Positions 45,575-54,070 of a stretch of DNA of 64,000 bases are shown here, piece after piece. Under the pieces are notes generated by a model that was not told where the DNA came from, did not search any database, and saw only the letters and a program-made list of their open reading frames with translations. Source of the DNA: Clostridiales bacterium (lineage in GTDB: Bacteria; Bacillota; Clostridia; Christensenellales; Pumilibacteraceae); contig DQGD01000004.1 of assembly GCA_003533505.1 (NCBI GenBank), positions 24,764 through 88,763 on the forward strand, read 5' to 3'. Position 1 is the stretch's first letter, and every line of letters begins with the position of its first letter. A program made the translations under genes and the position numbers.

Positions 45575-45688
45575 ATATGATTTTGTATTTTTTTGGTAAT
45601 TAGGTTGTCGTTTTTAATTTTAGTTTTAGCGGTGGCAGATAGGTTAATTTTAATGATGTGGATGTAATTATAGCTGATAGAGAGATAA

Positions 45689-45800
45689 TCTACTTTTTTC
45701 GGGTGACGAAAAAAGTAGCAAAAAAGTCATTGGGGGACACTTGCGGCTGTGTCCCCCTAATCCCCCCGCAACGCTTTTAAAGTCGAGAATAGGTATAGAA
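45689..45800 (-). repeat. Double-hairpin intergenic repeat, copy C (reverse)
   Basis: Same parts as copies A and B in inverse order: hairpin 2 (CTACTTTTTT / AAAAAAGTAG, 45690-45718) with a changed loop CGGGTGACG, then hairpin 1 (GGGGGACAC / GTGTCCCCC, 45732-45757), CCCCGCAACGCTTTTAAAG, then GCATCGCGTGACAATCG. It lies in the 948-bp gap 45532-46479, all repeat or AT-rich. Confidence 0.85.
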
Positions 45801-45846
45801 TGTGCATCGCGTGACAATCGTAAGTATGGGGAGGTAAATGTGTAAA

Positions 45847-45957
45847 TTCTAACGCGCACTCTTCATCCAAAACGTCATTCAGAGGAGCGAACGGAGCCCA
45901 TAGGGGGCGATGTTCGCGACGTGGAATCCCCCACGGGAGAAAAGGACTAATCCTCTT
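45847..45957 (+). repeat. Intergenic repeat module F
   Basis: Near copy of 29355-29467 (CTAACGCGCACTCTTC, CATTCAGAGGAGCG, GATGTTCGCGACGTGGAATCC). A CATTCTGAGC / GCTCGGAATG inverted module follows at about 45959-46070. Confidence 0.8.
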
Positions 45958-46085
45958 TGTCATTCTGAGCGGAGCGACAGCGCATCCCTGAGAATCTAGC
46001 CGTAGGCGCATAATTATTATATTTTTACGCTTCGCTGGATTCCCGGGGCTGCGCTCGGAATGACATATAAGGAATGGTAATCAAA

Positions 46086-46250
46086 ACCCGACCGTGCACT
46101 CTCCGTTTTCTGCCGTCATCCTGAGCGCGCGGCATTCCGCGCGCGTGAGGAACCCCGACATGGAACAAATAATTGACTTTATAATTAGGCGAATATCACC
46201 CGAGAACAGCGAGGATATAACTCATGCGTAGCGCGAATACCACTCGCCGC
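46086..46250 (-). repeat. Intergenic repeat module E (reverse)
   Basis: Reverse complement of 40139-40349 with about 90% identity by eye, minus one tandem unit. It runs on to about 46300 with further CACTCG / TATATCG units. 46300-46400 shows nothing else. Confidence 0.85.
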
Positions 46251-46400
46251 AAGTCGTATATCGCTTTTGCTTCGGCAAAAATATCACTCGTTATCCCTGC
46301 ATAATCTTATCGCCATTCCGGGCGCAGCAGGATTAGGCGCAAAGAATATTTGTACATTCTTGCTTTTCTAAGGACAGCAACGAAGGCTTACGAGCAATCG

Positions 46401-46429
46401 TTGACCTTTTGCTTTTTCGGGAGTATAAT
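46401..46429 (+). promoter_or_regulatory. Promoter of the GH42 gene
   Basis: TTGACC (46401-46406), 17-bp spacer, TATAAT (46424-46429), 51 bp before the start codon. Confidence 0.8.
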
Positions 46430-46479
46430 CGTTTTAAGAATACAAAAGCCGCGCGGCGAGCGCGAAAAGAGGAGAAAAT

Positions 46480-48489
46480 ATGTTCAAGGTGAAAAAGCCG
46501 ATATTCGGCTCGAATTACTATCCCGAGGCGTGGGAGCGCACGGAAATCGACAAGGACCTCGACCTTATGGTCAAGCTGGGGCTTAACTGCGTGCGAATCG
46601 CGGAGTTTGCGTGGGCGACGATGGAGCCCGAGGACGGTAAATTCGACTTTTCGCTGTTCCGCGAGGTAGTCGACAAGTGCCGCGAGCGCGGTATTTCAGT
46701 CATTATGGGCACGCCCACGGCTTGTCCGCCGCAGTGGCTGGCAAACAAACACCCCGAAATTTTTGCCGTGGCAATCGACGGCACGCACCAGACAATCGGC
46801 GGCAGGCGCGACGTCTGCCCGGGCAGCGAAGTTTATCTTAAATACTGCGACCGCATAGTCGAGGAAATGGCAAAGGAGTTCGGGCGCGACGACAACGTTA
46901 TCGGCTGGCAGATAGACAACGAAATCGAGCCCGAGCGCGGAAACCTCGGCGCAATGGGCTGTACCTGCGACGAGTGCGAAAAGCGTTTCCGCGAGTACAT
47001 GAAAAAACAATACGACGGCGACATCGCCGCGCTCAACCGCGAGTGGGGTACGGGCGTGTTCTCGCTGCGTTACCGCTCGTTCGACGATCTCAGAAAGCCC
47101 GCGCCGCGCGTGTGGGCTCACCCGTCGTATGATTTCTGGTGGATAAAATTCCAAAACGACGCTCAGCTCGACTTTATAAGGCGTCAGCGCGAGATAATCG
47201 CCAAGTACTCCGACGCGCCCGTGGGGCACGACAGCATGCCCATATTCTGCCTCGACTACGACGGGCTTATGCGCGACATGGACATAATGCAGTTCAATCA
47301 CTACAACGACGTGAGTAATTTCCGCGAGGCGACGTTCTGGTACGATTTGATGCGCCCGATGAAAAACCGCCCGTTCTGGGTGACGGAAACCTCGTGCTGC
47401 TGGAACGGCTCGACCACGGCTAACGGTATGCGCCCGAAGGGCTTTAACAACGCCAACGTGTGGCTGTCGGTATTCCTCGGCGCGGAGCTCGTCAACTATT
47501 GGCTGTGGCGTTCGCACTACGGCGGTCACGAATTGATGCACGGCGCGTGCGTGTCCTCATGCGGCCGCCCGTTCCATGTGGGAAACGAAATCAAGGAGCT
47601 GTCGGACGAGCTGAAGCTAACCTCGGGCGTAATCTGCGGCACTCGCCCCGTGACAAGCGGAATAGCGCTGCATTGCTCCACGCCGGCAAACGAAACGTTC
47701 CGCTTCCAGAACATGGCGCAGGGCTTTGCGTACTGCCGCGATTTACAGCGGTATTTCTACTCGCCGCTTGCCGATATTCAGCTTCGCCCCGACGTAATCA
47801 CGCCGTCGCACCCCGTGGACGAATATAAGCTCGTGTTCACGCCGTTCATGCCCGACCTTACCGAAGCCGACCTTATCGGGAGAATGCTCGCGTGGACGAA
47901 AAACGGCGGCACCTGGGTGGTGGGACCCATGTCCGACAACCGCAACCGCTCGGGCGCGAAGTTCACCGACCGCGCGCTCGGCAGTCTCGAAAACATAGCC
48001 GAAGTCCGTCAGGAATTCTACCTGCCGGGCGGCGAAGCTTATCCCGTCGGCTTTGCCTGCGGAGCAAGCGGCAATTCGCTGCCCGTGTTCTACGAGGCTT
48101 ACACCGTTTCCGGTAAAGCCGAAACCGTCGCGGAGTTTTCGGACGGCGAGTATATAAAGGGCTATTCGGCAATCACTTCCACGCCCTACGGCAAGGGCAA
48201 AATCATAATTTTAGGTTTTGTGCCGAGCCCCGAAACCTTGCAGGAGTTCGCTAAGTTCCTCGCGGCGGAAAAGGGCGTAAAGCCGCTTACGACTGCGGAC
48301 AAAAACGTCGTTACCGTCATGCGCGAGGGCGAGAACGAGCGCGCGTTCGCCGCAATCGAAACGTCGCGCGAGAATGGAAAGGTTACGTTGCCGATTGGCG
48401 GCGTAAACGCGTTCGACGGCAAGGCTTACGACAAAGGCGAGGAGGTTATCCTGCCGCCCTACGGCAAATTGCTTGTAGTAGAGAAGTAA
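46480..48489 (+). CDS. Beta-galactosidase, glycoside hydrolase family 42
   Basis: A 669-residue cytoplasmic enzyme with no signal peptide. Acid/base Glu148 in GWQIDNEIEPE and nucleophile Glu303 in FWVTETSCC. The zinc-type cluster of GH42 trimers is visible as CTCDEC (residues about 161-166), with further Cys before the barrel. Domain B, the trimerisation domain (about 390-600; VFTPFMPDLTEADLI, GTWVVGPMSDNR), and the small C-terminal beta domain are complete. RBS AGAGGAG. It stands alone behind a strong promoter, surrounded by repeats, with no regulator beside it. Confidence 0.94.
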   Translation: MFKVKKPIFGSNYYPEAWERTEIDKDLDLMVKLGLNCVRIAEFAWATMEPEDGKFDFSLFREVVDKCRERGISVIMGTPTACPPQWLANKHPEIFAVAIDGTHQTIGGRRDVCPGSEVYLKYCDRIVEEMAKEFGRDDNVIGWQIDNEIEPERGNLGAMGCTCDECEKRFREYMKKQYDGDIAALNREWGTGVFSLRYRSFDDLRKPAPRVWAHPSYDFWWIKFQNDAQLDFIRRQREIIAKYSDAPVGHDSMPIFCLDYDGLMRDMDIMQFNHYNDVSNFREATFWYDLMRPMKNRPFWVTETSCCWNGSTTANGMRPKGFNNANVWLSVFLGAELVNYWLWRSHYGGHELMHGACVSSCGRPFHVGNEIKELSDELKLTSGVICGTRPVTSGIALHCSTPANETFRFQNMAQGFAYCRDLQRYFYSPLADIQLRPDVITPSHPVDEYKLVFTPFMPDLTEADLIGRMLAWTKNGGTWVVGPMSDNRNRSGAKFTDRALGSLENIAEVRQEFYLPGGEAYPVGFACGASGNSLPVFYEAYTVSGKAETVAEFSDGEYIKGYSAITSTPYGKGKIIILGFVPSPETLQEFAKFLAAEKGVKPLTTADKNVVTVMREGENERAFAAIETSRENGKVTLPIGGVNAFDGKAYDKGEEVILPPYGKLLVVEK

Positions 48490-48490
48490 C

Positions 48491-48565
48491 GAGCGATATT
48501 TACCTTGCGGCGAGTGATATTTCGGCTGTTGCCGAAGTGATATTCGCGCCGTGCGCGAGTTAAGG
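48491..48565 (+). repeat. Short tandem repeat units (module E type)
   Basis: Three degenerate units of GCGAGTGATATT(C/T) type (GAGCGATATTTACC, GCGAGTGATATTTCGGC, GAAGTGATATTCGCGCC). They follow the GH42 stop and resemble the head of module E. Confidence 0.65.
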
Positions 48566-48604
48566 ATAATTGTTCCAATGTAGAGATTTCACGCTTATAC
48601 AAGA

Positions 48605-48646
48605 AAACGAGCGCTCGCGATTTATTTCGCGAGCGCTCGTTTTTTA
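48605..48646. terminator. Strong bidirectional intrinsic terminator
   Basis: Perfect 14-bp stem ACGAGCGCTCGCGA / TCGCGAGCGCTCGT (48607-48640) with a 6-base loop and a T6 tail. It lies between convergent GH42 and membrane-protein genes. Confidence 0.88.
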
Positions 48647-48671
48647 GTCGTATTTACTTTTTTTGAAACGC

Positions 48672-49190
48672 TTACTTAATCACGAGTTTAACAAGGTTCG
48701 CAAGAGCCGCGACGAATGCGAGCACGCCGCCCACGATTGCGCCGTAAGCGAGAGTAAGGCTGTTTTTAATGTCGCTGCCGATGAAAGTGAACAACTTCTG
48801 TAAATCTTCGTTGGGGATCGAGTACTGCACGGTGAGGAAGAAGAATACGCCTGCTACGCCGAAAGCCGCAGCCGCAACGAAGTTGGCGAACTTGCTGCCC
48901 TTGCCGAGCGCCGCGAGAATAGAGAACACAACGCCCACAAGCACGAGTATGTAGGTGAGCATGTTCATAAACGAGAAGTTGAAAATCGTCGCTTTGATTT
49001 CCGTACCGATAATGGGCACTTTGGTAACTTCGGTGTAGCCGAACGCGACCTGCATACCGGTGTAAGTCGTATCGGTGTCCTTGATGCCGATCGCGGGCAG
49101 GAACATCATGCATATCGCCGCCAGTCCGAGTAATGCCGCAACAAACGCGACGATCGTGTTGATTTGCTTGTTTGCTTTTTTCTTTGCCAT
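48672..49190 (-). CDS. Four-helix membrane protein of unknown function
   Basis: A 172-residue integral membrane protein. Basic start (MAKKKANKQ), helix 1 (about 12-34, VAFVAALLGLAAICMMFLPAIG), a Thr/Gly-rich extracellular loop with Tyr residues (TDTTYTGMQVAFGYTEV), helix 2 (about 74-95), helix 3 (about 101-120) and helix 4 (about 145-170). It has the general look of small Firmicutes proteins with no assigned role. It has its own promoter (49227-49255) and an AAGGAGG ribosome site. It is transcribed toward GH42 and divergent from gyrB. Confidence 0.7.
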   Translation of the reverse strand: MAKKKANKQINTIVAFVAALLGLAAICMMFLPAIGIKDTDTTYTGMQVAFGYTEVTKVPIIGTEIKATIFNFSFMNMLTYILVLVGVVFSILAALGKGSKFANFVAAAAFGVAGVFFFLTVQYSIPNEDLQKLFTFIGSDIKNSLTLAYGAIVGGVLAFVAALANLVKLVIK

Positions 49191-49226
49191 AATTAAACCT
49201 CCTTATATTGGCAAATCGGTTTTGCT

Positions 49227-49255
49227 ATTATACCACAAAACTACGGCGCGCGCAA
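49227..49255 (-). promoter_or_regulatory. Promoter of the four-helix protein gene
   Basis: On the minus strand TTGCGC (49250-49255), 17-bp spacer, TATAAT (49227-49232). Confidence 0.65.
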
Positions 49256-49472
49256 GCGGTTGAGCGGTAAAAAATCGTTAAAATAAATAAGAGCGGCGGT
49301 TTCGGGAAAATCCGAGCTTTTTCGGGGCGATTCGGGATGAGTGTCGCCGTAAAAACCGCATATAAACCCCTCGGAAACGTTTTTCGCGCGTTCTAGGGGC
49401 AAATTTGGCGCTTAAAATCGATGTTGCGAAAAAATAAAGTGGGTTTACGGGCTGCTAATCGCGCTAAAACGC
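49256..49472. other. Gene-free gap upstream of gyrB
   Basis: The 353-bp gap 49191-49543 contains the two promoters described and nothing else that I can support. I looked for DnaA boxes (TTATCCACA) and found none, so gyrBA does not mark an oriC here. A T-rich A/C-poor stretch lies at 49430-49490. Confidence 0.6.
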
Positions 49473-49501
49473 TTTTCTTTTTCGCGAAACGGTGGTATAA
49501 T
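49473..49501 (+). promoter_or_regulatory. Promoter of gyrB
   Basis: TTTTCT (49473-49478), 17-bp spacer, TATAAT (49496-49501) with TGG in front (extended -10). Confidence 0.7.
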
Positions 49502-49543
49502 TATATAAAACCAAGCGTGTAATTCCGCAAACGGGAGATAACT

Positions 49544-51448
49544 ATGTCCGATAAAATCGATAACAATTACGACTCCAGCGAGATTCAGGTACTTGAGGGA
49601 CTTGAGCCTGTCAGAAAGCGCCCCGGCATGTACATCGGCTCGACCGACGAGAGGGGGCTTCACCACCTTATCGTCGAGATAGTCGACAATTCCGTCGACG
49701 AGTCGCTGGCAGGCTATTGCGACACCATCACGGTCGAGATAACCCGTGAGGGCGCGGTTGCCGTCACCGACAACGGGCGCGGCATACCTATCGACATTCA
49801 CCCGAAAGAGGGCGTTTCCGCCGTTCAGGTAGTGCTCACCAAGCTGCACGCCGGCGGCAAGTTCGGCGGCGGAGGCTACAAGGTGTCGGGTGGCTTGCAC
49901 GGCGTCGGTCTTTCGGTAGTCAACGCGCTGTCCGAATGGCTGGAAGTCGAGGTCAAGAAGAACGGCAAGGTCTGGCGGCAGCGTTATATGCGCGGAATAC
50001 CGATGCGCGAGCTTGCGCCCGTGGGAGAAACCACGGAAACAGGCACCAAAGTCACGTTCTATCCCGACTCGGAAATCTTTGAAACGATTGAGTTCAATTA
50101 CGACACGGTGAGGACGCGACTGCGCGAGGTGGCGTACCTTAATAAGGGGCTGAAAATCAACCTTATCGACAATCGCCCCGGGCAGGAAAAGAACGAGACG
50201 TTTCACTACGAGGGCGGCATACTCGATTTCGTCGATTATCTCAACCGCTCGAGAGAAACGCTGTTCCCGAAGTCGCTGTATATAGAGAAAGAATACAAGA
50301 CCTCGTCCGTCGAAATCGCGATGCAGTACAACGACAGCTACAACGAAGTGATGTACTCCTACGCGAACAACATAAACACCGAGGAAGGCGGCACGCACCT
50401 TGTGGGCTTTAAGAACGCGCTCACGAGAGTGCTCAACGACTACGCCCACGCCGAAAAGCTGGTAAAGGACGACTTCAAGCTCACCGGCGAGGACGTGAGA
50501 GAGGGCTTGACCGCGATAGTTTCCGTCAAGCTCGAGGAACCGCAGTTCGAGGGGCAGACCAAGACCAAGCTCGGCAACTCCGAAATGCGCGGCATCGTGG
50601 AAAAAGCGCTCACCGAGGGCTTGGGTACTTACCTCGAGGAGAACCCCGTCGAGGCAAAGAACCTTATCATGAAAACGGTTACGGCGCAAAAGGCGCGCGA
50701 CGCGGCGAGAGCGGCGAGGGAGTCCACGAGGCGTAAGGGCGTGCTCGAATCCACCACGCTGCCCGGAAAGCTCGCCGACTGCACCGACAAGGACGCCAGC
50801 CACTGCGAGATTTACCTCGTCGAGGGCGACAGTGCGGGCGGCACGGCAAAACAGGGCAGGGACCGCAGATTTCAGGCGATACTGCCTCTCCGCGGCAAGA
50901 TTCTCAACGTCGAAAAGGCAAGGCTCACGAGAATTATGGAAAACGCGGAAATCCGCGCGATGATAACGGCGTTCGGCTGCGGCATCGACGAGGAGTTCGA
51001 CGAGAGCAAGCTGCGCTACGACAAGATTATCTGCATGACCGATGCGGACGTCGACGGCTCGCACATAAGAATACTGCTTCTGACGTTCTTTTTCCGCTTT
51101 ATGCGTCCGCTTATCGAGCGCGGACACGTCTACATCGCTCAGCCGCCGCTTTATAAGTGCACCAAGGGCAAGGCGGTGGAGTACTGTTACAGCGACGAGG
51201 AACTGCGCGCGACTTCCGAGCGAATGGGCAAGCCCGAAGTACAGCGGTATAAGGGCTTGGGAGAGATGAACGCCAGCCAGCTGTGGGAAACCACCATGGA
51301 CCCCGAGCGCCGCGTACTGCTGCAAGCCACGATGGCGGACGCGGCGGAAGCGGACAACACGTTCTCCATACTCATGGGAGAACAGCCCGAACTTCGCCGT
51401 CAGTTTATAGAAGAGAACGCAACGCTCGTGAAAGAGCTGGACATCTGA
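49544..51448 (+). CDS. gyrB: DNA gyrase subunit B
   Basis: A 634-residue ATPase subunit of the type II topoisomerase that introduces negative supercoils. The GHKL ATPase region has VRKRPGMYIGSTDERGLHH, IVDNSVDESLAG, TDNGRGIP and GLHGVGLSVVN. The TOPRIM domain has Glu427 in VEGDSAGG and DADVDGSHI, and LRGKILNVEKA is intact. Length fits Firmicutes GyrB. RBS CGGGAGA. gyrA follows 21 bp later. Not next to dnaA/dnaN/recF, so it lies away from the usual Firmicutes position. Confidence 0.96.
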   Translation: MSDKIDNNYDSSEIQVLEGLEPVRKRPGMYIGSTDERGLHHLIVEIVDNSVDESLAGYCDTITVEITREGAVAVTDNGRGIPIDIHPKEGVSAVQVVLTKLHAGGKFGGGGYKVSGGLHGVGLSVVNALSEWLEVEVKKNGKVWRQRYMRGIPMRELAPVGETTETGTKVTFYPDSEIFETIEFNYDTVRTRLREVAYLNKGLKINLIDNRPGQEKNETFHYEGGILDFVDYLNRSRETLFPKSLYIEKEYKTSSVEIAMQYNDSYNEVMYSYANNINTEEGGTHLVGFKNALTRVLNDYAHAEKLVKDDFKLTGEDVREGLTAIVSVKLEEPQFEGQTKTKLGNSEMRGIVEKALTEGLGTYLEENPVEAKNLIMKTVTAQKARDAARAARESTRRKGVLESTTLPGKLADCTDKDASHCEIYLVEGDSAGGTAKQGRDRRFQAILPLRGKILNVEKARLTRIMENAEIRAMITAFGCGIDEEFDESKLRYDKIICMTDADVDGSHIRILLLTFFFRFMRPLIERGHVYIAQPPLYKCTKGKAVEYCYSDEELRATSERMGKPEVQRYKGLGEMNASQLWETTMDPERRVLLQATMADAAEADNTFSILMGEQPELRRQFIEENATLVKELDI

Positions 51449-51469
51449 GCCAAAGGAGGATAACCGACA

Positions 51470-54067
51470 ATGGCGGATAATAACGATAACATAAAAGAGA
51501 AAATCAGAAACTCGCGAGTGCTGCAAGTCGAGGTGAACGACGAAATCAAGAAGTCGTTTATCGCCTACGCAATGGCGGTCAACGTGTCGCGAGCAATCCC
51601 GGACGTGCGCGACGGCATGAAGCCCGTCCAGCGCAGAATACTGTACTCTATGGGCGAGCTCAACCTGTTCGCAGACAAGCCTTACCGCAAGTGCGCGCGT
51701 ATCGTGGGCGACTGCCTCGGCAAGTATCATCCGCACGGCGACAACTCGGTTTACGGAGCATTGGTACGCCTTGCGCAGGACTTTTCGATAAGGTGTCCGC
51801 TCGTCGACGGGCACGGCAACTTCGGCTCGGTGGACGGCGACCCTCCGGCTGCAATGCGTTACACGGAGGCAAGGCTGAGCAAGATTGCCGCCGAAATGCT
51901 GCGCGACCTCGACAAGGAAACCGTCGATTGGTACCCAAACTTCGACGACACGCTGATGCAACCCACCGTGCTTCCCAGCCGCTTCCCCAACCTTCTCGTC
52001 AACGGCTCGGACGGCATAGCCGTGGGCATGGCGACCAATATTCCGCCGCATAACCTCGGCGAAGTCATTTCCGCTGTGGACGCGCTCATCGACAACCCCG
52101 ACATCACGGTGGACGAGCTTATGGAATATGTGCCTGCGCCCGACTTTCCGACCGGCGGTCTTATCATGGGCAGAGGGCGTATCCGTCAGGCTTACCGCAC
52201 CGGCAGGGGCGGCATAATCATTCGCGCGAAAACGGAAATCGAGGAGGCGGAGAACGGCAAACACCGCATCGTCGTCACCGAGCTTCCATATCAGGTCAAC
52301 AAAGCCGAACTCATCAAGACGATGGCGGAGCTCGTCAAGGATAAGCGCGTCGAGGGAATCAGCGACATTCGCGAGGAATCCGACCGCGACGGCATGCGTA
52401 TAGTCGTCGACGTCAAGCGCGACGCGCAGCCGCAGGTTGTGCTGAACATGCTGTTCAAGCACACCGACTTGCAGACAAGCGGCGGCATTATCTTCCTCGC
52501 TCTCGTCAAGGGCGAGCCGAAGATTCTCAACCTCAAGGAAATGCTGTACTATTACCTCGAACACCAGAAAGAGGTAATCGAGAGAAGAACGCGCTTCGAC
52601 CTCGCGAGGGCGGAAGAGCGCGAGCATATTTTGCAGGGCTTGGTGATAGCGCTCGCCAACATCGACCGCGTAATTCAGCTCATCAAGGAAAGCAAAGACA
52701 AGTACGAGGCTTCGGCAAAACTCGTCGCGGAGTTCCAGCTGTCCGACAAGCAAGCCGGCGCGATTCTGGAGATGAGATTGCAGCGACTCACCAGCCTCGA
52801 AGTCGAGTCGATAAGGGCGGAGCTTAAAGATATAGAAGAGCGTATCGCCGACTTTAAGGACATTCTCGCGCGCCCCGAGCGAATAACCGCAATAGTCAAG
52901 ACGGAGCTCGGCGAAATCAAGGACAAGTACGACGCGCCGCGCCGCAGTCAGATTTGCGTCGACTACGACGAAATAGACATCGGCGACCTCATCGACCGCG
53001 AGGACGTGGTTATTTCCATGACACATTCGGGTTACGTCAAACGTCTGCCCGTTTCCGAGTACAAGGCTCAGCACCGCGGCGGCACGGGCATTACCGCGCA
53101 CAAGCCCAAGGAAGAGGACTTTGTGGAAAACATGTTCGTCACCTGCACCCACGACGACTTGCTGTTCTTCACCAACTACGGCAGGGTGTACTCAATCAAG
53201 GCTTACGAAGTGCCCGAAGCCGAACGCACCGCGCGCGGCAGAGCAATCGTCAATCTTTTGCAGTTGTCGTCCGACGAAAAAGTCAACGCCGTCATTCCCG
53301 TCAAGGAGGGCAGCGACCACAGCGGCTATCTCATGCTCGCGACGCGCGACGGCTTAGTCAAGCGCACCGCGTTCACCGAGTTCGAGTCGATAAGAAAAGT
53401 GGGCAAAATCGCAATTACGCTCACCGAGGGCGACGAGCTTATTTCCGTGCAGATTCTCTCGGACGGCGACGAAATCCTGCTCGCCTCTTCGGGCGGCAAG
53501 TGCATTCGCTTCCCGGCTACGTCCGTGCGCCCCACGGGCAGAAGTTCGATGGGCGTGCGTTCGATTCGCTTAGGCAGCGGCGAGCGCGTAGTCGACATGG
53601 CGGTAATCAAAAAGGACAGCACACAGGAAGTGCTTACTGTGTCGAGATTGGGCTACGGCAAGCGCAGCGACCTCGACGAGTACCGCATTCAGTCGAGAGC
53701 CGGCAAGGGAACGCTGGCAGGTAAGTTCAACGAGGTCACGGGTGAGCTGGTCAACCTGAAGCTGATTAACCCCACCGACGACGTGATGATGATTGCCGAC
53801 AACGGAATAATCATTCGCATACGAGCCGAGGAAATCAGCAAGATTTCCAGAAACACCAAGGGCGTGCGCATAATGCGCATGAAGAACGAGGGCAACGTCG
53901 TGTGCGTGGCTGTCGCTCCGCCCGAGCCCGACGAACAGACGATTGAAGAAGCCGAACGCCACAACGCCGAAATGGCGGAGGAGGACGCGGCAAAGGACGC
54001 CGCGCTCGAAAAGAGTTCGGAGGAGCTTTTGGACGGCGGCGAAACCGGCGGCGACGACGAGATTTAA
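51470..54067 (+). CDS. gyrA: DNA gyrase subunit A
   Basis: An 865-residue DNA-cleaving subunit of gyrase. Catalytic Tyr131 in AAMRYTEARL. The quinolone-bridge residues (Ser83 and Asp/Glu87 in E. coli) are Asn92 and Gly96 in HPHGDNSVYGAL. The C-terminal beta-pinwheel (about 500-830) has six blades; the GyrA box, usually QRRGGKG, reads QHRGGTG. The C-terminal tail is acidic (EEDAAKDAALEKSSEELLD). Very near partner of gyrB (21 bp) and 3 bp before a DNA methyltransferase gene. Confidence 0.95.
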   Translation: MADNNDNIKEKIRNSRVLQVEVNDEIKKSFIAYAMAVNVSRAIPDVRDGMKPVQRRILYSMGELNLFADKPYRKCARIVGDCLGKYHPHGDNSVYGALVRLAQDFSIRCPLVDGHGNFGSVDGDPPAAMRYTEARLSKIAAEMLRDLDKETVDWYPNFDDTLMQPTVLPSRFPNLLVNGSDGIAVGMATNIPPHNLGEVISAVDALIDNPDITVDELMEYVPAPDFPTGGLIMGRGRIRQAYRTGRGGIIIRAKTEIEEAENGKHRIVVTELPYQVNKAELIKTMAELVKDKRVEGISDIREESDRDGMRIVVDVKRDAQPQVVLNMLFKHTDLQTSGGIIFLALVKGEPKILNLKEMLYYYLEHQKEVIERRTRFDLARAEEREHILQGLVIALANIDRVIQLIKESKDKYEASAKLVAEFQLSDKQAGAILEMRLQRLTSLEVESIRAELKDIEERIADFKDILARPERITAIVKTELGEIKDKYDAPRRSQICVDYDEIDIGDLIDREDVVISMTHSGYVKRLPVSEYKAQHRGGTGITAHKPKEEDFVENMFVTCTHDDLLFFTNYGRVYSIKAYEVPEAERTARGRAIVNLLQLSSDEKVNAVIPVKEGSDHSGYLMLATRDGLVKRTAFTEFESIRKVGKIAITLTEGDELISVQILSDGDEILLASSGGKCIRFPATSVRPTGRSSMGVRSIRLGSGERVVDMAVIKKDSTQEVLTVSRLGYGKRSDLDEYRIQSRAGKGTLAGKFNEVTGELVNLKLINPTDDVMMIADNGIIIRIRAEEISKISRNTKGVRIMRMKNEGNVVCVAVAPPEPDEQTIEEAERHNAEMAEEDAAKDAALEKSSEELLDGGETGGDDEI

Positions 54068-54070
54068 TCG

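Noticed and set aside
40139..46250. Composite transposon or genomic island
   Set aside because: The flanking repeats are inverted, but there is no transposase or target duplication, and the enclosed genes are housekeeping and sporulation genes with ordinary codon use.
49191..49543. Origin of replication next to gyrBA
   Set aside because: No dnaA, dnaN or recF genes adjacent and no DnaA boxes seen in the gap.
49445..53152. Very long open frame on the minus strand opposite gyrB and gyrA
   Set aside because: It mirrors the GC-biased codons of two clearly real genes, has no recognisable domain and no ribosome site. Similar frames opposite secA, gpmI and metG were rejected for the same reason.
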